Assembly (NCBI RefSeq): GCF_963662805.1
Contig: NZ_OY759877.1
Span: 62,001 to 126,000, forward strand
Length of the DNA: 64,000 bases
Source of the DNA: an uncultured Cohaesibacter sp.
Lineage (GTDB): Bacteria; Pseudomonadota; Alphaproteobacteria; Rhizobiales; Cohaesibacteraceae
Direction of reading: 5' to 3'
Shown here: piece by piece, positions 1 to 8,891 of the stretch
Position numbering within the stretch: the first letter of the stretch is position 1
How the letters are laid out: each line of letters opens with the position of its first letter
Position numbers and translations under genes: made by a program
The notes under the pieces: model-generated
The model's input: the letters and a program-made list of their open reading frames with translations, nothing else
The model's database searches: none
What the model was told of the DNA's origin: nothing

Positions 1-358
1 TGAAGACATCGCGCAGAATGCCGCCAACGCCGGTGGCCGCGCCCTGATAGGGTTCGATGTAGGAGGGGTGGTTGTGGCTTTCCATCTTGAAGACCACGGT
101 CTGGCCATCGTCGATGTCGACCACACCGGCATTCTCGCCGGGACCCTGCAGCACGCGCGGGCCTTTGGTCGGCAGGGTGCGGAGCCATTTCTTCGAGCTC
201 TTGTAGGAGCAATGCTCGTTCCACATCGCCGAGAAGATACCGAACTCGGTGAAGGTCGGCTCACGACCGATCAGCTCGAGGATGTGGTTGTATTCTTCGG
301 GTTTCAGGCCATGGGAGGCGATCAGTTCCGGCGTGATGTTGGGTTCGTTCTTGCTCAT
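1..358 (-). CDS. purL: Phosphoribosylformylglycinamidine synthase subunit PurL (5' part; continues beyond the window)
   Basis: The first 119 codons of the large FGAM synthase subunit are present. PurL converts FGAR to FGAM with ATP and ammonia delivered by PurQ, in cytosolic purine synthesis. Family landmarks are the MWNEHCSYKSSK stretch, the run KMESHNHPS and a following glycine-rich GAATGVGG loop. The ATG overlaps the purQ stop by four bases (ATGA), so the two are translationally coupled. It is the last visible gene of a leftward purC-purS-orf-purQ-purL cluster. The C-terminal part lies outside the window, so intactness cannot be judged. Confidence 0.97.
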   Translation of the reverse strand, partial: MSKNEPNITPELIASHGLKPEEYNHILELIGREPTFTEFGIFSAMWNEHCSYKSSKKWLRTLPTKGPRVLQGPGENAGVVDIDDGQTVVFKMESHNHPSYIEPYQGAATGVGGILRDVF

Positions 359-1044
359 GCCACCTTCTCCAACAGGCTTTCGAACAGACCGCGGCCATCG
401 AGGCCACCGTGCAGGTCTTCAATCAGATTTTCAGGATGAGGCATCATGCCCAGAATGGTGCCACGGGCATTCATGATGCCTGCGATGTTGTTGCGTGAGC
501 CGTTGATATTGGCTTCCGGCGTGGTCTCGCCTTTCGCATCGCAATAGCGGAACAGCACGCGACCTTCGCCTTCGAGCATCTTCAGGGTTTCGTCGTCAGC
601 AAAGAAGTTGCCGTCGTGATGGGCGACAGGGCAGCGCATGACTTGACCGGGCTCATAGCGTGAGGTGAAGACGGTGTCCTTGCGCTCAACGCGGAGCAGG
701 GTTTCCTTGCAGATGAAGTTGAGGCCCGCGTTGCGCATCAGGGCGCCGGGCAGGATGCCGGTCTCAGCGAGGATCTGGAAGCCGTTGCAGACGCCAAGGA
801 TGCGGACGCCCTTCTTGGCTTTTTCCAGCAGGTCAGCGACGATGGGCGAGCGGGCGGCAATGGCACCCGAACGCAGATAGTCGCCGTAGGAGAAGCCGCC
901 GGGGAGAATGATGAGGTCGGCCTCGGGGATTTCGGTCTCGGCATGCCAGACCATCATCGGGTCGGTTCCGGAAACGGAGCGCACGGCGGCGGCCATGTCA
1001 TGCTCACGGTTGGTTCCGGGGAAAACGAGGATCGCAGTTTTCAT
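355..1044 (-). CDS. purQ: Phosphoribosylformylglycinamidine synthase subunit PurQ (glutaminase)
   Basis: This is the class I glutamine amidotransferase subunit of the three-part FGAM synthase (PurQ, PurL, PurS). It releases ammonia from glutamine for PurL. The 229-residue length is normal for separate PurQ proteins. The nucleophile is Cys86 in GVCNGFQIL, and His203 and Glu205 in MMPHPE complete the triad. The N-terminus (KTAILVFPGTN) is typical, which supports this ATG. It overlaps purL by 4 bp and lies 40 bp after a small membrane-protein gene. Confidence 0.98.
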   Translation of the reverse strand: MKTAILVFPGTNREHDMAAAVRSVSGTDPMMVWHAETEIPEADLIILPGGFSYGDYLRSGAIAARSPIVADLLEKAKKGVRILGVCNGFQILAETGILPGALMRNAGLNFICKETLLRVERKDTVFTSRYEPGQVMRCPVAHHDGNFFADDETLKMLEGEGRVLFRYCDAKGETTPEANINGSRNNIAGIMNARGTILGMMPHPENLIEDLHGGLDGRGLFESLLEKVA

Positions 1045-1084
1045 GAAGTCCTGCTCCGTCAGTTGAAGGCCTGCAGCGGCCGGA

Positions 1085-1246
1085 TTAGAGAAGGAAGAAG
1101 ATGGCCAGCGCGGACGCGATGATCGGGATCAGAATGAAGATCGCCGCCTTGACGAGCATGAAGCGTATGGCCTTGGCGGCTTCCTCGCGCTGGTCGATGC
1201 GGGCGGGCTGTGCCTCTGCACTCTGGTCCTGGCTCTGGTCGGTCAT
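1085..1246 (-). CDS. Small single-pass membrane protein between purS and purQ
   Basis: A 53-residue ORF starts at MTDQSQDQ. It has a polar, charged first half (about 1-28) and a single hydrophobic helix (about 30-53, rich in Ile, Ala and Phe) that runs to the C-terminus. It could be a tail-anchored protein. It sits in the gap between purS and purQ in the same orientation, so it is probably co-transcribed with the purine genes. An upstream in-frame ATG at 1315 would give 76 residues but adds an unconvincing N-terminus. I do not recognise a named family and assign no function. Confidence 0.6.
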   Translation of the reverse strand: MTDQSQDQSAEAQPARIDQREEAAKAIRFMLVKAAIFILIPIIASALAIFFLL

Positions 1247-1318
1247 GGTCCGGGGTCCAAGCTTTTCCTTGTGATCGGGTGCTGCCACACGGTGACGCGG
1301 GCAACCGTCACGCAAACC

Positions 1319-1558
1319 TTAGAGAATATCGATGTGATAATTCTCGATAACGGTGTTGGCGAGCAGCTTTTCGCACATGTCGGCGAGCTTTGCTTCTGCT
1401 GCGGCCTTGTCGCTGTCGCTCAGTTCGATATCGATCACCTTGCCCTGGCGGACGGAGTCGACGCCGTCAAAGCCCAGCGATCCCAGTGCGCCTTCGATGG
1501 CCTTGCCCTGAGGGTCGAGGACGCCGTTTTTCAATGTTACGGTGATGCGTGCCTTCAT
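1319..1558 (-). CDS. purS: Phosphoribosylformylglycinamidine synthase subunit PurS
   Basis: This is the small 79-residue PurS subunit that bridges PurQ and PurL and is thought to help channel ammonia. The beginning (MKARITVTLKNGVLDPQGKA) and the GKVIDIEL strand are typical of PurS. I chose the ATG at 1558 because the upstream in-frame ATG at 1582 adds eight unconserved residues. It is followed by a small membrane ORF and then purQ. Presence of PurS agrees with the short PurL/PurQ architecture. Confidence 0.96.
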   Translation of the reverse strand: MKARITVTLKNGVLDPQGKAIEGALGSLGFDGVDSVRQGKVIDIELSDSDKAAAEAKLADMCEKLLANTVIENYHIDIL

Positions 1559-1647
1559 CTTACTGCTTTCCTTGTGTTTCACCCCTTGGCTGGCTGGCGT
1601 TGGGTGCCCGAGCGGCGGGTGCCAGAGATGGGGGAAGAAGAAATGGC

Positions 1648-1673
1648 AAAGGCAGGAGCGGGCTCCTGCCTTT
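1648..1673 (-). terminator. Strong hairpin just after purC (terminator or attenuator)
   Basis: A perfect 12-bp inverted repeat (AAAGGCAGGAGC / GCTCCTGCCTTT) with a 2-base centre begins 7 bases after the purC stop on the minus strand. A T-rich stretch (ATTTCTTCTT) follows it. It could terminate purC transcripts or lower expression of the downstream purSQL genes. Confidence 0.6.
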
Positions 1674-1679
1674 CTTTGA

Positions 1680-2444
1680 TTATTTGACCAGAACCGGGCC
1701 GGTGCCCTTGTGTTCGGGATTGTCGTTCATGATGCCGAGGCGTCGCGCGACTTCCTGATAGGCTTCGAGCATCCCGCCCATATCGCGGCGGAAGCGGTCC
1801 TTGTCGAGCTTGTCGTTGGTGTTGACATCCCATAGGCGGCAGGAATCGGGCGAGATCTCGTCGGCGAGGATGACGCGCATGGTGTCGCCCTCGAAATAGC
1901 GACCACATTCGATCTTGAAGTCGACGAGGCGGATACCGACGGCGCGGAACATGCCGCACAGATAGTCGTTGATGCGGATGGCGAGCGCCATGATGTCATC
2001 GATTTCCTGCGGGCTGGCCCAGCCGAATGCCGTGATGTGCTCTTCGGAGACCATCGGGTCATCAAGAGAGTCATTCTTGTAGCAGAATTCGATGACCGAA
2101 CGCGGCAGCTGCATGCCTTCTTCGAGGCCGAGGCGCTTGGCGATCGAACCGGCAGCAACGTTGCGGACGATGACTTCAAGCGGGATAATCTCGCATTCCT
2201 TGATCAGCTGCTCGCGCATGTTGATGCGGCGGATGAAATGGGTCTGGATGCCCATGTCATTGAGATTGGTGAAGATGAATTCGGAAATGCGGTTGTTCAG
2301 AACGCCCTTGCCGTCGATGACTTCGTGCTTCTTGTTGTTGAAGGCGGTGGCATCGTCCTTGAAATGGCAGATGAGCGTGCCCGGTTCCGGACCCTCATAC
2401 AGAATTTTGGCTTTGCCTTCATAGATTCTGCGACGACGATTCAT
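1680..2444 (-). CDS. purC: Phosphoribosylaminoimidazole-succinocarboxamide synthase (SAICAR synthase)
   Basis: PurC joins aspartate to CAIR with ATP to make SAICAR, step eight of IMP synthesis in bacteria. The 254-residue length and the N-terminal RIYEGKAKILYEG ATP-binding motif are typical. The segment RLVDFKIECGR matches the second SAICAR synthetase signature. It leads the leftward purine cluster and is separated from purS by a strong hairpin. No obvious Shine-Dalgarno sequence precedes the ATG, but no better start is visible. Confidence 0.97.
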   Translation of the reverse strand: MNRRRRIYEGKAKILYEGPEPGTLICHFKDDATAFNNKKHEVIDGKGVLNNRISEFIFTNLNDMGIQTHFIRRINMREQLIKECEIIPLEVIVRNVAAGSIAKRLGLEEGMQLPRSVIEFCYKNDSLDDPMVSEEHITAFGWASPQEIDDIMALAIRINDYLCGMFRAVGIRLVDFKIECGRYFEGDTMRVILADEISPDSCRLWDVNTNDKLDKDRFRRDMGGMLEAYQEVARRLGIMNDNPEHKGTGPVLVK

Positions 2445-3074
2445 GAGCGTAATACCGTTTGATAGAGCCCTGAGGCGGGCTTGTGTTCTGGAGTGAAAAG
2501 CCGCGACGCTTTTCGCGCTGACCTTCGGCTTTGGTTGTTTCAGTTCTGTGTCACTCAGGCCGCAAACTGCTGCTCACCTGGTTGCGATTGGCCTGTCTTC
2601 CACGTCCCTCACGGAGAATCAGGATGGATCACCCCGAGACTATAGCGCAAATCGGACTTGCAACGGGAGGACAGGACGCGATTCCGGCGGGTTTCGCGCA
2701 GTCTGACGCACAGGCTCGGTGATTAGCGAATTCTGAGCGGATTCTCAATCTTGGAAACGCACAAAACGCAAGTTTTTTGCGATGTTCGTGTGATTGTCCG
2801 CGTGTTGGCATCATGTCACAAATAGCAGGGGCGTAAATGAGGACAGTCCCTGCTGCTACGACATATTGATAAGGCAGGTGTTTTGGACTGTCACTGAGGT
2901 TTCGGACAGTTTGTGGTAGAATGATAACGAGGGTACTTTCCGGTATGAGATCCAGCACGTGCTAAGACGAAAGTGGGAGGGAAATAGAAAATGGTCCTGT
3001 TGTCTTCACTGGTGCACTGAACATATAGGGGAAAGCAACTAGCGCTCGGAAAGATCCGAATGGGGAGAAGCTTG
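2445..3074. other. Gene-free region upstream of purC and of the ATPase zeta gene
   Basis: About 630 bases lie between two divergent genes and must hold both promoters. I see no convincing coding frame. One inverted repeat, AAAGCCG at 2497-2503 with CGGCTTT at 2526-2532, lies 50-90 bases upstream of purC and might be an operator or a leader hairpin. Otherwise I see nothing identifiable. Confidence 0.4.
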
Positions 3075-3398
3075 ATGACAACATTTGATAAGCGTGAACA
3101 AAGCTATGAAGCGGGATTTGTGCATGACGAGGAAATGCGCTTCAAAGCAGAGGCGCGCCGAAACAAGCTTCTCGGGCTGTGGGCCGCGGAAAAGCTGGGC
3201 CTTGAGGGGGATGAAGCGGACAATTATGCCAAGGAAGTGGTCCGCTCTGATTTCATCGAGCCGGGTGAGGAAGATGTTTTCCGCAAGATCCATGGCGATT
3301 TTCAGGAAAATAACGTCGAGCAGTCCGAGCACCAGATCCGCCGGACCATGGGTCAGCTGATGGCTGTTGCCCTCGAGCAGATCAAAAGGGGCGAGTAG
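3075..3398 (+). CDS. DUF1476 family protein, F1-ATPase inhibitor zeta subunit
   Basis: The 107-residue protein matches the DUF1476 family, whose Paracoccus member is the zeta subunit that inhibits ATP hydrolysis by the F1FO-ATP synthase. The start MTTFDKREQSYEAGFVHDEE is the family's conserved N-terminus, so I chose the ATG at 3075 and not the one at 3060. The rest is mostly charged helix, including LLGLWAAEKLG and a C-terminal QIRRTMGQLMAVALEQI helix. The family is essentially alphaproteobacterial, which supports the taxonomic reading. It stands alone, with no atp genes nearby. Confidence 0.92.
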   Translation: MTTFDKREQSYEAGFVHDEEMRFKAEARRNKLLGLWAAEKLGLEGDEADNYAKEVVRSDFIEPGEEDVFRKIHGDFQENNVEQSEHQIRRTMGQLMAVALEQIKRGE

Positions 3399-3570
3399 CC
3401 TATATTCATAATCTGCTATTTTAGAATGATGCCAACTTGTCGCACCTATTTTTGATATAGGTCAGCGCAAGAGCGCTCCTTCCTGCGCATTCTCCCGATA
3501 AGAGGAATATTAAATGCGTATTTTGTCCGGACCGACAAAAGGCGCAGCAACTCGGGGAGGAGGGGTCCGA

Positions 3571-3792
3571 ATGTTCAAGCTTACGGCCATATTTTACATC
3601 ATTGTCGCGCCAACTCTGGCAGGCATCTTCGCACTGGTTCCGCTGACCATGTATGGAACGCTCGACTTCGAGCCGATGCTGTTTATTGCCTTCGTGGTGG
3701 CGGGTGTGGTTCTGGCGTTGCCGGTGTCCTGGTATGTAGCAAAACGTGTCGATGCTGCAATCTCGGGCAAGGGGCCGGCAGCGGCAGCTTAA
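3571..3792 (+). CDS. Small two-helix membrane protein
   Basis: A 73-residue protein starting MFKLTAIFYIIVAP has two hydrophobic helices (about 3-27 and 33-55) and a short polar tail ending in alanines. Similar small proteins in rhizobial genomes are sometimes mislabelled CTP synthetase; nothing here resembles that enzyme. An in-frame ATG at 3514 would add 19 residues, but a GGGGAGGAGGGG stretch lies just before 3571 and acts as a plausible ribosome-binding site. A strong terminator follows at 3817. Function unknown. Confidence 0.65.
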   Translation: MFKLTAIFYIIVAPTLAGIFALVPLTMYGTLDFEPMLFIAFVVAGVVLALPVSWYVAKRVDAAISGKGPAAAA

Positions 3793-3816
3793 TCCTCGGG
3801 TTTGAGGATGTTGACT

Positions 3817-3844
3817 GGGCCTGACCGACGTCAGGCCCTTTTTT
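3817..3844 (+). terminator. Rho-independent terminator
   Basis: A perfect 9-bp stem (GGGCCTGAC / GTCAGGCCC) with a 4-base loop is followed by six T residues. It lies 24 bases after the small membrane-protein gene, between two convergent genes. Confidence 0.9.
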
Positions 3845-3847
3845 GTT

Positions 3848-4402
3848 TCAGGACAGTTTGTGCATGAAGTTGGCGAAGGTCATCAGGCCTTCGGGCCATG
3901 GGCCCTGACCACTCTTGTCGTTGATGTGGCCGGTGTCGCCTGCGTCAACGAGCTGGGAGCCCCATTTCGCGCTGAAATGCTCTGCGGTCTCAAAGGCGCA
4001 GTAGGGATCGGAGCGGGAGGCGACGAGAATCGAGGGGAAGGGAAGCGGCGCATCGGGGATGGGGGCAAAATGCCGGATGTGGCCCGGCACGTGATCATCG
4101 CTTTCCACATTCGGCATGCCGACCATGAAGGCTCCCTTGACGATGCCGGGCCTTATGGCGTGGGCGGCTTTGACCGTTGCCACGACGCCGAGGGAATGGG
4201 CCACCAGCACAGCCGGCTTGGTGGCTTTTTCCACGTCGGCGATGATCTTGGAGACCCAGGCTTCCATTTGCGGGTTTGCCCAGTCTTCCTGTTCAATCCG
4301 GCGGGCCGACCTGATCTTGTCTTCCCACCGGGATTGCCAGTGATCGGGGCCGGAATTGTCCAGCCCCGGGATGATGAAAATGTCTGCTTCAGACGCTTTC
4401 AT
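3848..4402 (-). CDS. RBBP9/YdeN-family alpha/beta hydrolase
   Basis: The 184-residue protein belongs to the small serine hydrolases of the RBBP9/YdeN type. It opens with FIIPGLDNSGPDHWQSRWE, the family's oxyanion-side loop. The nucleophile is Ser70 in AHSLG, with an acid in ASRSDPYC and a His in GDTGHINDKSG near the C-terminus. There is no signal peptide, so it is cytosolic. It ends close to the convergent terminator at 3817-3844 and lies 35 bp after purB on the same strand, perhaps co-transcribed with it. Substrate unknown. Confidence 0.9.
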   Translation of the reverse strand: MKASEADIFIIPGLDNSGPDHWQSRWEDKIRSARRIEQEDWANPQMEAWVSKIIADVEKATKPAVLVAHSLGVVATVKAAHAIRPGIVKGAFMVGMPNVESDDHVPGHIRHFAPIPDAPLPFPSILVASRSDPYCAFETAEHFSAKWGSQLVDAGDTGHINDKSGQGPWPEGLMTFANFMHKLS

Positions 4403-4437
4403 GAGGATCCTTTCAGGGTTTCTCTGGCTGGCTGCTC

Positions 4438-5766
4438 TCAGCTTTCGCCGAACACGCGCTTGAAGATCGCGTCGACATTCTTGGTGTGGTAGCCAAGGTC
4501 GAAGCGGTCTTTGATCTCTTCCTCAGAGAGATATTTCCGCACGTCCTCATCTGCAAGAAGCTCGGTGAGAAAATCGACGGTGGCGTTGCCTGCCATGTGA
4601 TAGCTTTCCCAGACCTTCATGGCATTGCGCTGGACGAGGCGATAGGCGTCCTCGCGGGAGGAACCGGCCTGTGTCAGCGCCAAGAGGATGCGCTGGGAAT
4701 GGACGAGACCGCCAAGGCTGTTCATGTTGCCCAACATGCGTTCCGGATAGACCAGAAGCTTGTCGATGACACCGGTGAGGCGCACGAGCGCGAAGTCGAG
4801 GGTGACGGTCGCGTCCGGGCCTATCATGCGTTCAACGGAGGAATGGGAGATGTCACGCTCATGCCAGAGGGCGACATTCTCGAGGGCTGGCGTTACGGCA
4901 GAGCGCACGATGCGGGCGAGACCGGTGAGGTTTTCGGTCAGGATCGGGTTGCGCTTGTGCGGCATGGCCGACGAGCCTTTCTGGCCCTTGGAGAAGAATT
5001 CCTCGGCTTCGAGCACTTCGGTGCGCTGCAGGTGGCGGATTTCGGTCGAGACGCGCTCGACGGAAGAGGCGATCACGCCAAGGGTGGCGAAGAACATCGC
5101 GTGACGGTCACGCGGGATGACCTGTGTCGAGACGGGCTCGGGCTGTAGGCCCATGGCTTCGGCGACATGCTCTTCGACAGCCGGATCGATGTTGGCGAAG
5201 GTGCCGACAGCGCCGGAGATGGCGCAAGTGGCGATCTCTTCACGGGCGGCCAGCAGGCGGGCCTTGCAGCGGTCAAACTCGGCATAGGCTTCGGCCATCT
5301 TCAGGCCGAAGGTGACCGGTTCGGCATGGATGCCATGGGAGCGGCCGATGCAGACGGTGTCCTTGTGCTCGAAGGCGCGACGCTTGGTGGCTGCAAGCAG
5401 GGCATCGAGATCGGCCAGCAGCAGGTCGGCTGCGCGGGTGAGCTGCACGTTGAAGCAGGTGTCGAGCACATCCGAGGAGGTCATGCCCTGATGGACAAAG
5501 CGGGCGTCGGGGCCGACGATTTCGGCCAGATGGGTCAGGAATGCGATGACGTCATGCTTGGTTTCGCGCTCGATCTCGTCAATCCGGTCGATGTCGAAGG
5601 TCGCTGCGCCGCCTTTTTCCCAGATGGTCTTGGCTGCGCTCTCGGGGATGACGCCCAGCTTTGCAAGGGCATCGCAGGCATGGGCTTCAATCTCGAACCA
5701 GATGCGGAACTTGGTTTCCGGGGACCAGATGTCGACCATATCGGGGCGGGAGTAGCGAGGGATCAT
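4438..5766 (-). CDS. purB: Adenylosuccinate lyase
   Basis: PurB makes fumarate from both SAICAR and adenylosuccinate, serving IMP and AMP synthesis. At 442 residues it has the normal bacterial length. The fumarase/aspartase superfamily signature SSAMPHKRNP spans residues 265-274, with the mobile-loop catalytic Ser at 265, and TSSD at 97-100 and GRSHGIHAEP at 141-150 complete the active site. The start MIPRYSRPDMVDIWSPE is the conserved N-terminus. It follows rpe on the same strand with a 118-bp gap and precedes a small hydrolase gene. Confidence 0.98.
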   Translation of the reverse strand: MIPRYSRPDMVDIWSPETKFRIWFEIEAHACDALAKLGVIPESAAKTIWEKGGAATFDIDRIDEIERETKHDVIAFLTHLAEIVGPDARFVHQGMTSSDVLDTCFNVQLTRAADLLLADLDALLAATKRRAFEHKDTVCIGRSHGIHAEPVTFGLKMAEAYAEFDRCKARLLAAREEIATCAISGAVGTFANIDPAVEEHVAEAMGLQPEPVSTQVIPRDRHAMFFATLGVIASSVERVSTEIRHLQRTEVLEAEEFFSKGQKGSSAMPHKRNPILTENLTGLARIVRSAVTPALENVALWHERDISHSSVERMIGPDATVTLDFALVRLTGVIDKLLVYPERMLGNMNSLGGLVHSQRILLALTQAGSSREDAYRLVQRNAMKVWESYHMAGNATVDFLTELLADEDVRKYLSEEEIKDRFDLGYHTKNVDAIFKRVFGES

Positions 5767-5884
5767 GTCGGTTGCCTGTGTTCGGTTGTGGGGCCGGTGA
5801 GGGCCGGACGTGCCATCGGGATCATTCGGGCATGTCGTGGAATAGTGGTCTTTTTACCAGCGTTGAACACTGGGGAAGCGTTGA

Positions 5885-6559
5885 TTATTGCGCCTGTTCG
5901 GCGGCCTTGCGGATTTTCTCGATTTCCATGCGATAGTCGTCGACGCTGTTGCCCTTGAAGATGGCAGATCCGGCGACGAGCACATTGGCGCCAGCGGCGG
6001 CCACAAGAGCGGCGGTTTCTGGGGTGACACCACCATCGATCTGGATGTCGATATCACGGTCGCCAATCATCGCGCGGACGCTGCGGATCTTGTCGATGGT
6101 CGAGGGGATGAAGGACTGGCCACCAAAGCCCGGGTTGACGCTCATCAGCAGAACCATGTCGATCTTGTCGATGACATATTCGATGGTGCTTTCGTGGGTT
6201 GCGGGATTGAGCACCACGCCGGCCTTCTTGCCCATCGCCTTGATGGCCTGCAGGGAGCGGTCCAGATGCCGTCCGGCTTCGACGTGGACGGTGATCATGT
6301 CGGCACCGGCGTTGGCGAATTCTTCCAGATAGGGATCAGCAGGAGAAATCATCAGATGGGTGTCGATGATCTTGTCCGTGTAGGGGCGGATGGCGCGAAC
6401 GACTTGCGGGCCGAAGGTGATGTTGGGAACGAAATGGCCGTCCATGACATCGACGTGAATCCAATCGCAGCCGGCTTCGTCGATGGCTTTGACTTCTTCG
6501 CCGAAGCGGGCAAAATCCGAAGCGAGAATGGAAGGGGCAATGATGATGGGCCGCGCCAT
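5885..6559 (-). CDS. rpe: Ribulose-phosphate 3-epimerase
   Basis: Rpe interconverts ribulose-5-phosphate and xylulose-5-phosphate in the pentose phosphate pathway. The 224-residue TIM barrel shows IAPSILASDFARFGEE at the N-terminus, WIHVDVMDGHFVPNITFG (metal ligands), MSVNPGFGGQ and DGGVTPETA. I placed the start at MARPIIIAPS (6559), with AGGAACC immediately upstream; in-frame ATGs further up add unconserved residues. It is upstream of purB on the same strand, which links ribose-phosphate supply to purine synthesis. Confidence 0.97.
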   Translation of the reverse strand: MARPIIIAPSILASDFARFGEEVKAIDEAGCDWIHVDVMDGHFVPNITFGPQVVRAIRPYTDKIIDTHLMISPADPYLEEFANAGADMITVHVEAGRHLDRSLQAIKAMGKKAGVVLNPATHESTIEYVIDKIDMVLLMSVNPGFGGQSFIPSTIDKIRSVRAMIGDRDIDIQIDGGVTPETAALVAAAGANVLVAGSAIFKGNSVDDYRMEIEKIRKAAEQAQ

Positions 6560-6906
6560 GGTTCCTGATCCTGTGGTCATGTAGGGATGTTGGTTCCGCG
6601 CGTAGCATATGGGCGGGGATTGGGCAAGCATTGGCCGTGCCGGTTCGACCAATTGTTTCCTTTTTGTCACCTATATGGTGCATATTCTCGCTCAGTTAAG
6701 CGAGGCGCGTGGCATCGGTGCTGTTCGGTTGGGGGAAGATGCGGGAAGTCATTGCTCTTTTGTATTTTATTTGTATATTAGAGGTATTTCCGGGGCGCGA
6801 CACTCTGTCGTCATGATCAGCCTGTCTCAATGATACTGTTGTCCCGTTTGATGTGATGCCCCCGCGATGCTGGGTCACCTCGGGCTGGCGATTGGAGTCT
6901 ATTGTG
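6560..6906. other. Divergent promoter region between rpe and the D-amino-acid dehydrogenase-like gene
   Basis: About 350 bases without a convincing gene. An AT-rich stretch at about 6755-6785 is a plausible promoter site for the rightward gene. A GGAG at 6893-6896 serves as its ribosome-binding site. No strong inverted repeat stood out. Confidence 0.35.
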
Positions 6907-8162
6907 ATGAGTGATAAAGAGAAGAGCGCTGACGTGATTGTTCTGGGCGCGGGGATTGTCGGTGTCTGCACGGCATTGCATCTGCAGGCTGCCGGACAGT
7001 CCGTGGTGCTGTTGGATCGGCGCGAACCGGGCGAAGAAGCGTCCCACGGCAACGCGGGCATCATCGAAAAAGATGGGATGATTCCGCTGACGATCCCGAG
7101 CAATCCGATCGAAGTGCTGAAATATGCTTCGAATCGGCAGGTCCACATGCATTATCACCCCACCTTCATGCCGAAGCTTGCGCCGTGGCTCTACCGTTTG
7201 TGGCTGTTGTCCAACGACAAGGGCATCGATGTCTATGCCCGCAAGATTGCGCCTCTGCGGGCCGTGGCTGCCGATGAGCATGCTCTTTTTGCCGGGGATG
7301 CCGGGGTGACTGAGCAGTTCCGCTCGACCGGCTGGATCCATCTCTATCACAGTGCCAAATCCTTCCGGAAAACCGAAGGGGCTCGTCGCTATGCCGATGA
7401 GTTCGGGGTCGAGTATGATGTGGTCACGAAAAGCGGGCTCGAAGAGCTGGAGCCGCACATCCATTTCGACAAGGATGACCATGGTGTCTTCTGGAAGGGC
7501 TGTGTCTCCGTCTCGTCACCCAAGACCGTGACCAAGGCCTATGCCGCAATGTTTGAGGCCCGTGGCGGTTCGTTCGTCAAGGGCGATGCTGCCAGCCTGA
7601 AGCGGGAAGGGGAGGCATGGCCGTCACCAGTCAGCAAGGGGACATCAAGGCGGCAAAAGTGGTTGTCTCGCTTGGCGCCTGGAGCCTCGATCTGCTCAAG
7701 CCGATGGGCTACAGCTTCCCGCTGGCGGCCAAACGTGGCTATCACCAGCATTTCGCCAGCAAGGATGGGGCTTTCCTCAATCGTCCGATCGTTGACGAGG
7801 ATGTCGGCTTCCTGATGACGCCGACCGAGGCAGGCATTCGCATGACGTCGGGCATCGAATTTGCGGCGCGTGATGGCAAGAAGACGCCGGTGCAGATCTA
7901 TCGGGCAACCGACTGGGCTCGGCATCTCTATCCGCTGGGCGCCCCGGTCGAGGATGAGCCATGGATGGGTTTCCGGCCCTGCTTCCCCGATTCCCTGCCC
8001 TTGATTGATCGTGCAGAAAAGCATCCGGGCCTGTTCTTCAACTTCGGCCACGGACATCTGGGGTTTGCCACCGGTCCGGTGACCGGGCGCATGATGGCGG
8101 ACATGGTTCTGGACCGCGAGCCTGCCTATGACCCATCAGGCTTTTCCGCAAGCCGGTTCTAG
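6907..8162 (+). pseudogene. D-amino-acid dehydrogenase-like FAD oxidoreductase, interrupted by a one-base frameshift
   Basis: The first frame encodes a DadA/glycine-oxidase-type flavoprotein: DVIVLGAGIVGVCTALHL (FAD Rossmann motif, residues 9-26) and SHGNAGIIEKDG. After codon TGG at 7618-7620 the homologous sequence continues one frame over (AVTSQQGDIKAAKVVVSLGAWS) to GHLGFATGPVTGRMMAD and the stop at 8162. Restoring one G after 7620 gives a 418-residue protein, the usual DadA length. Such enzymes deaminate D-amino acids to 2-oxo acids at the inner membrane. The convergent Lrp/AsnC gene may regulate it. The shift is probably a sequencing error, as with thrS in this window. Confidence 0.85.
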
Positions 8163-8205
8163 TCGGGAAAAATGGAGCGAGGACGCTGCCATTGGCGGCA
8201 GCGTT

Positions 8206-8679
8206 CTATTCGCTCAGAGGAAGGGAGACGGTTTCCTTGACGGTCGAGACGACGATGCGCGACTGCACATCGGAGACCAGCTCGGAATTAAGAAGCTTGT
8301 TGCAGAGGAAATTGTCGTAGGCCTTGATGTCGTCGGTCACGACCTTGACCAGATAGTCGACGGCACCTGTGATGCGCTCGCATGTGACCACTTCGGGCCA
8401 TGCGTCCACCAGCTTGTCAAATTCTTCCATATTTTTCTTGCTTGGGACCGTCAATTTGACGAAGGCGTAGGACACAAAGCCAAGGCCGACCGACTCGCGG
8501 TCGATGATCGCGGTGATCTGTTTGAGGACCCCTGCTTCCTTGAGCTTCTTGATGCGGCGCCAGCAGGGCGTTTGCGACATGCCGGCCTGCTTGGCGACTT
8601 CGGCGATGGACAGCGAAGCATCACTCTGCAAGACCTTGAGGATGCGCACGTCCCCTGAATCCAGTGTCATTTTTTCCAT
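8206..8679 (-). CDS. Lrp/AsnC-family transcriptional regulator
   Basis: The 157-residue protein has an N-terminal winged helix-turn-helix (about residues 8-60; SIAEVAKQAGMSQTPCWRRIKKLKEAGVL is the recognition region) and a C-terminal RAM ligand-binding domain (about 70-150). These octameric regulators usually respond to amino acids and control a nearby catabolic or transport gene. The convergent D-amino-acid dehydrogenase-like gene, 43 bp away, is the obvious candidate target. The effector cannot be read from sequence. Start could also be the second ATG, nine bases later. Confidence 0.93.
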   Translation of the reverse strand: MEKMTLDSGDVRILKVLQSDASLSIAEVAKQAGMSQTPCWRRIKKLKEAGVLKQITAIIDRESVGLGFVSYAFVKLTVPSKKNMEEFDKLVDAWPEVVTCERITGAVDYLVKVVTDDIKAYDNFLCNKLLNSELVSDVQSRIVVSTVKETVSLPLSE

Positions 8680-8891
8680 ATCTTGCTCACATTAGAAAAT
8701 TTTGTTCGAAGGCTACAAAGAAAATGCCTGCTTGTACATAATTATTTTTCTTCGCTTTGGACGAGCTGAGGAAAGAAAAACGCAAGTATTTGACTGAAAT
8801 TTGAACAAACCGCCTCTGGGTGGCAAGGGATGAAAAGAAACGTTCCGAAGTGGTGATATTCCTGCCGGGCTAAGACTGGCTCGGGATTGGC

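Noticed and set aside
2629..2958. A 109-codon minus-strand frame in the purC upstream region
   Set aside because: Its composition is unlike neighbouring genes, it has no recognisable domain and no ribosome-binding site; it is more likely chance in a regulatory gap.
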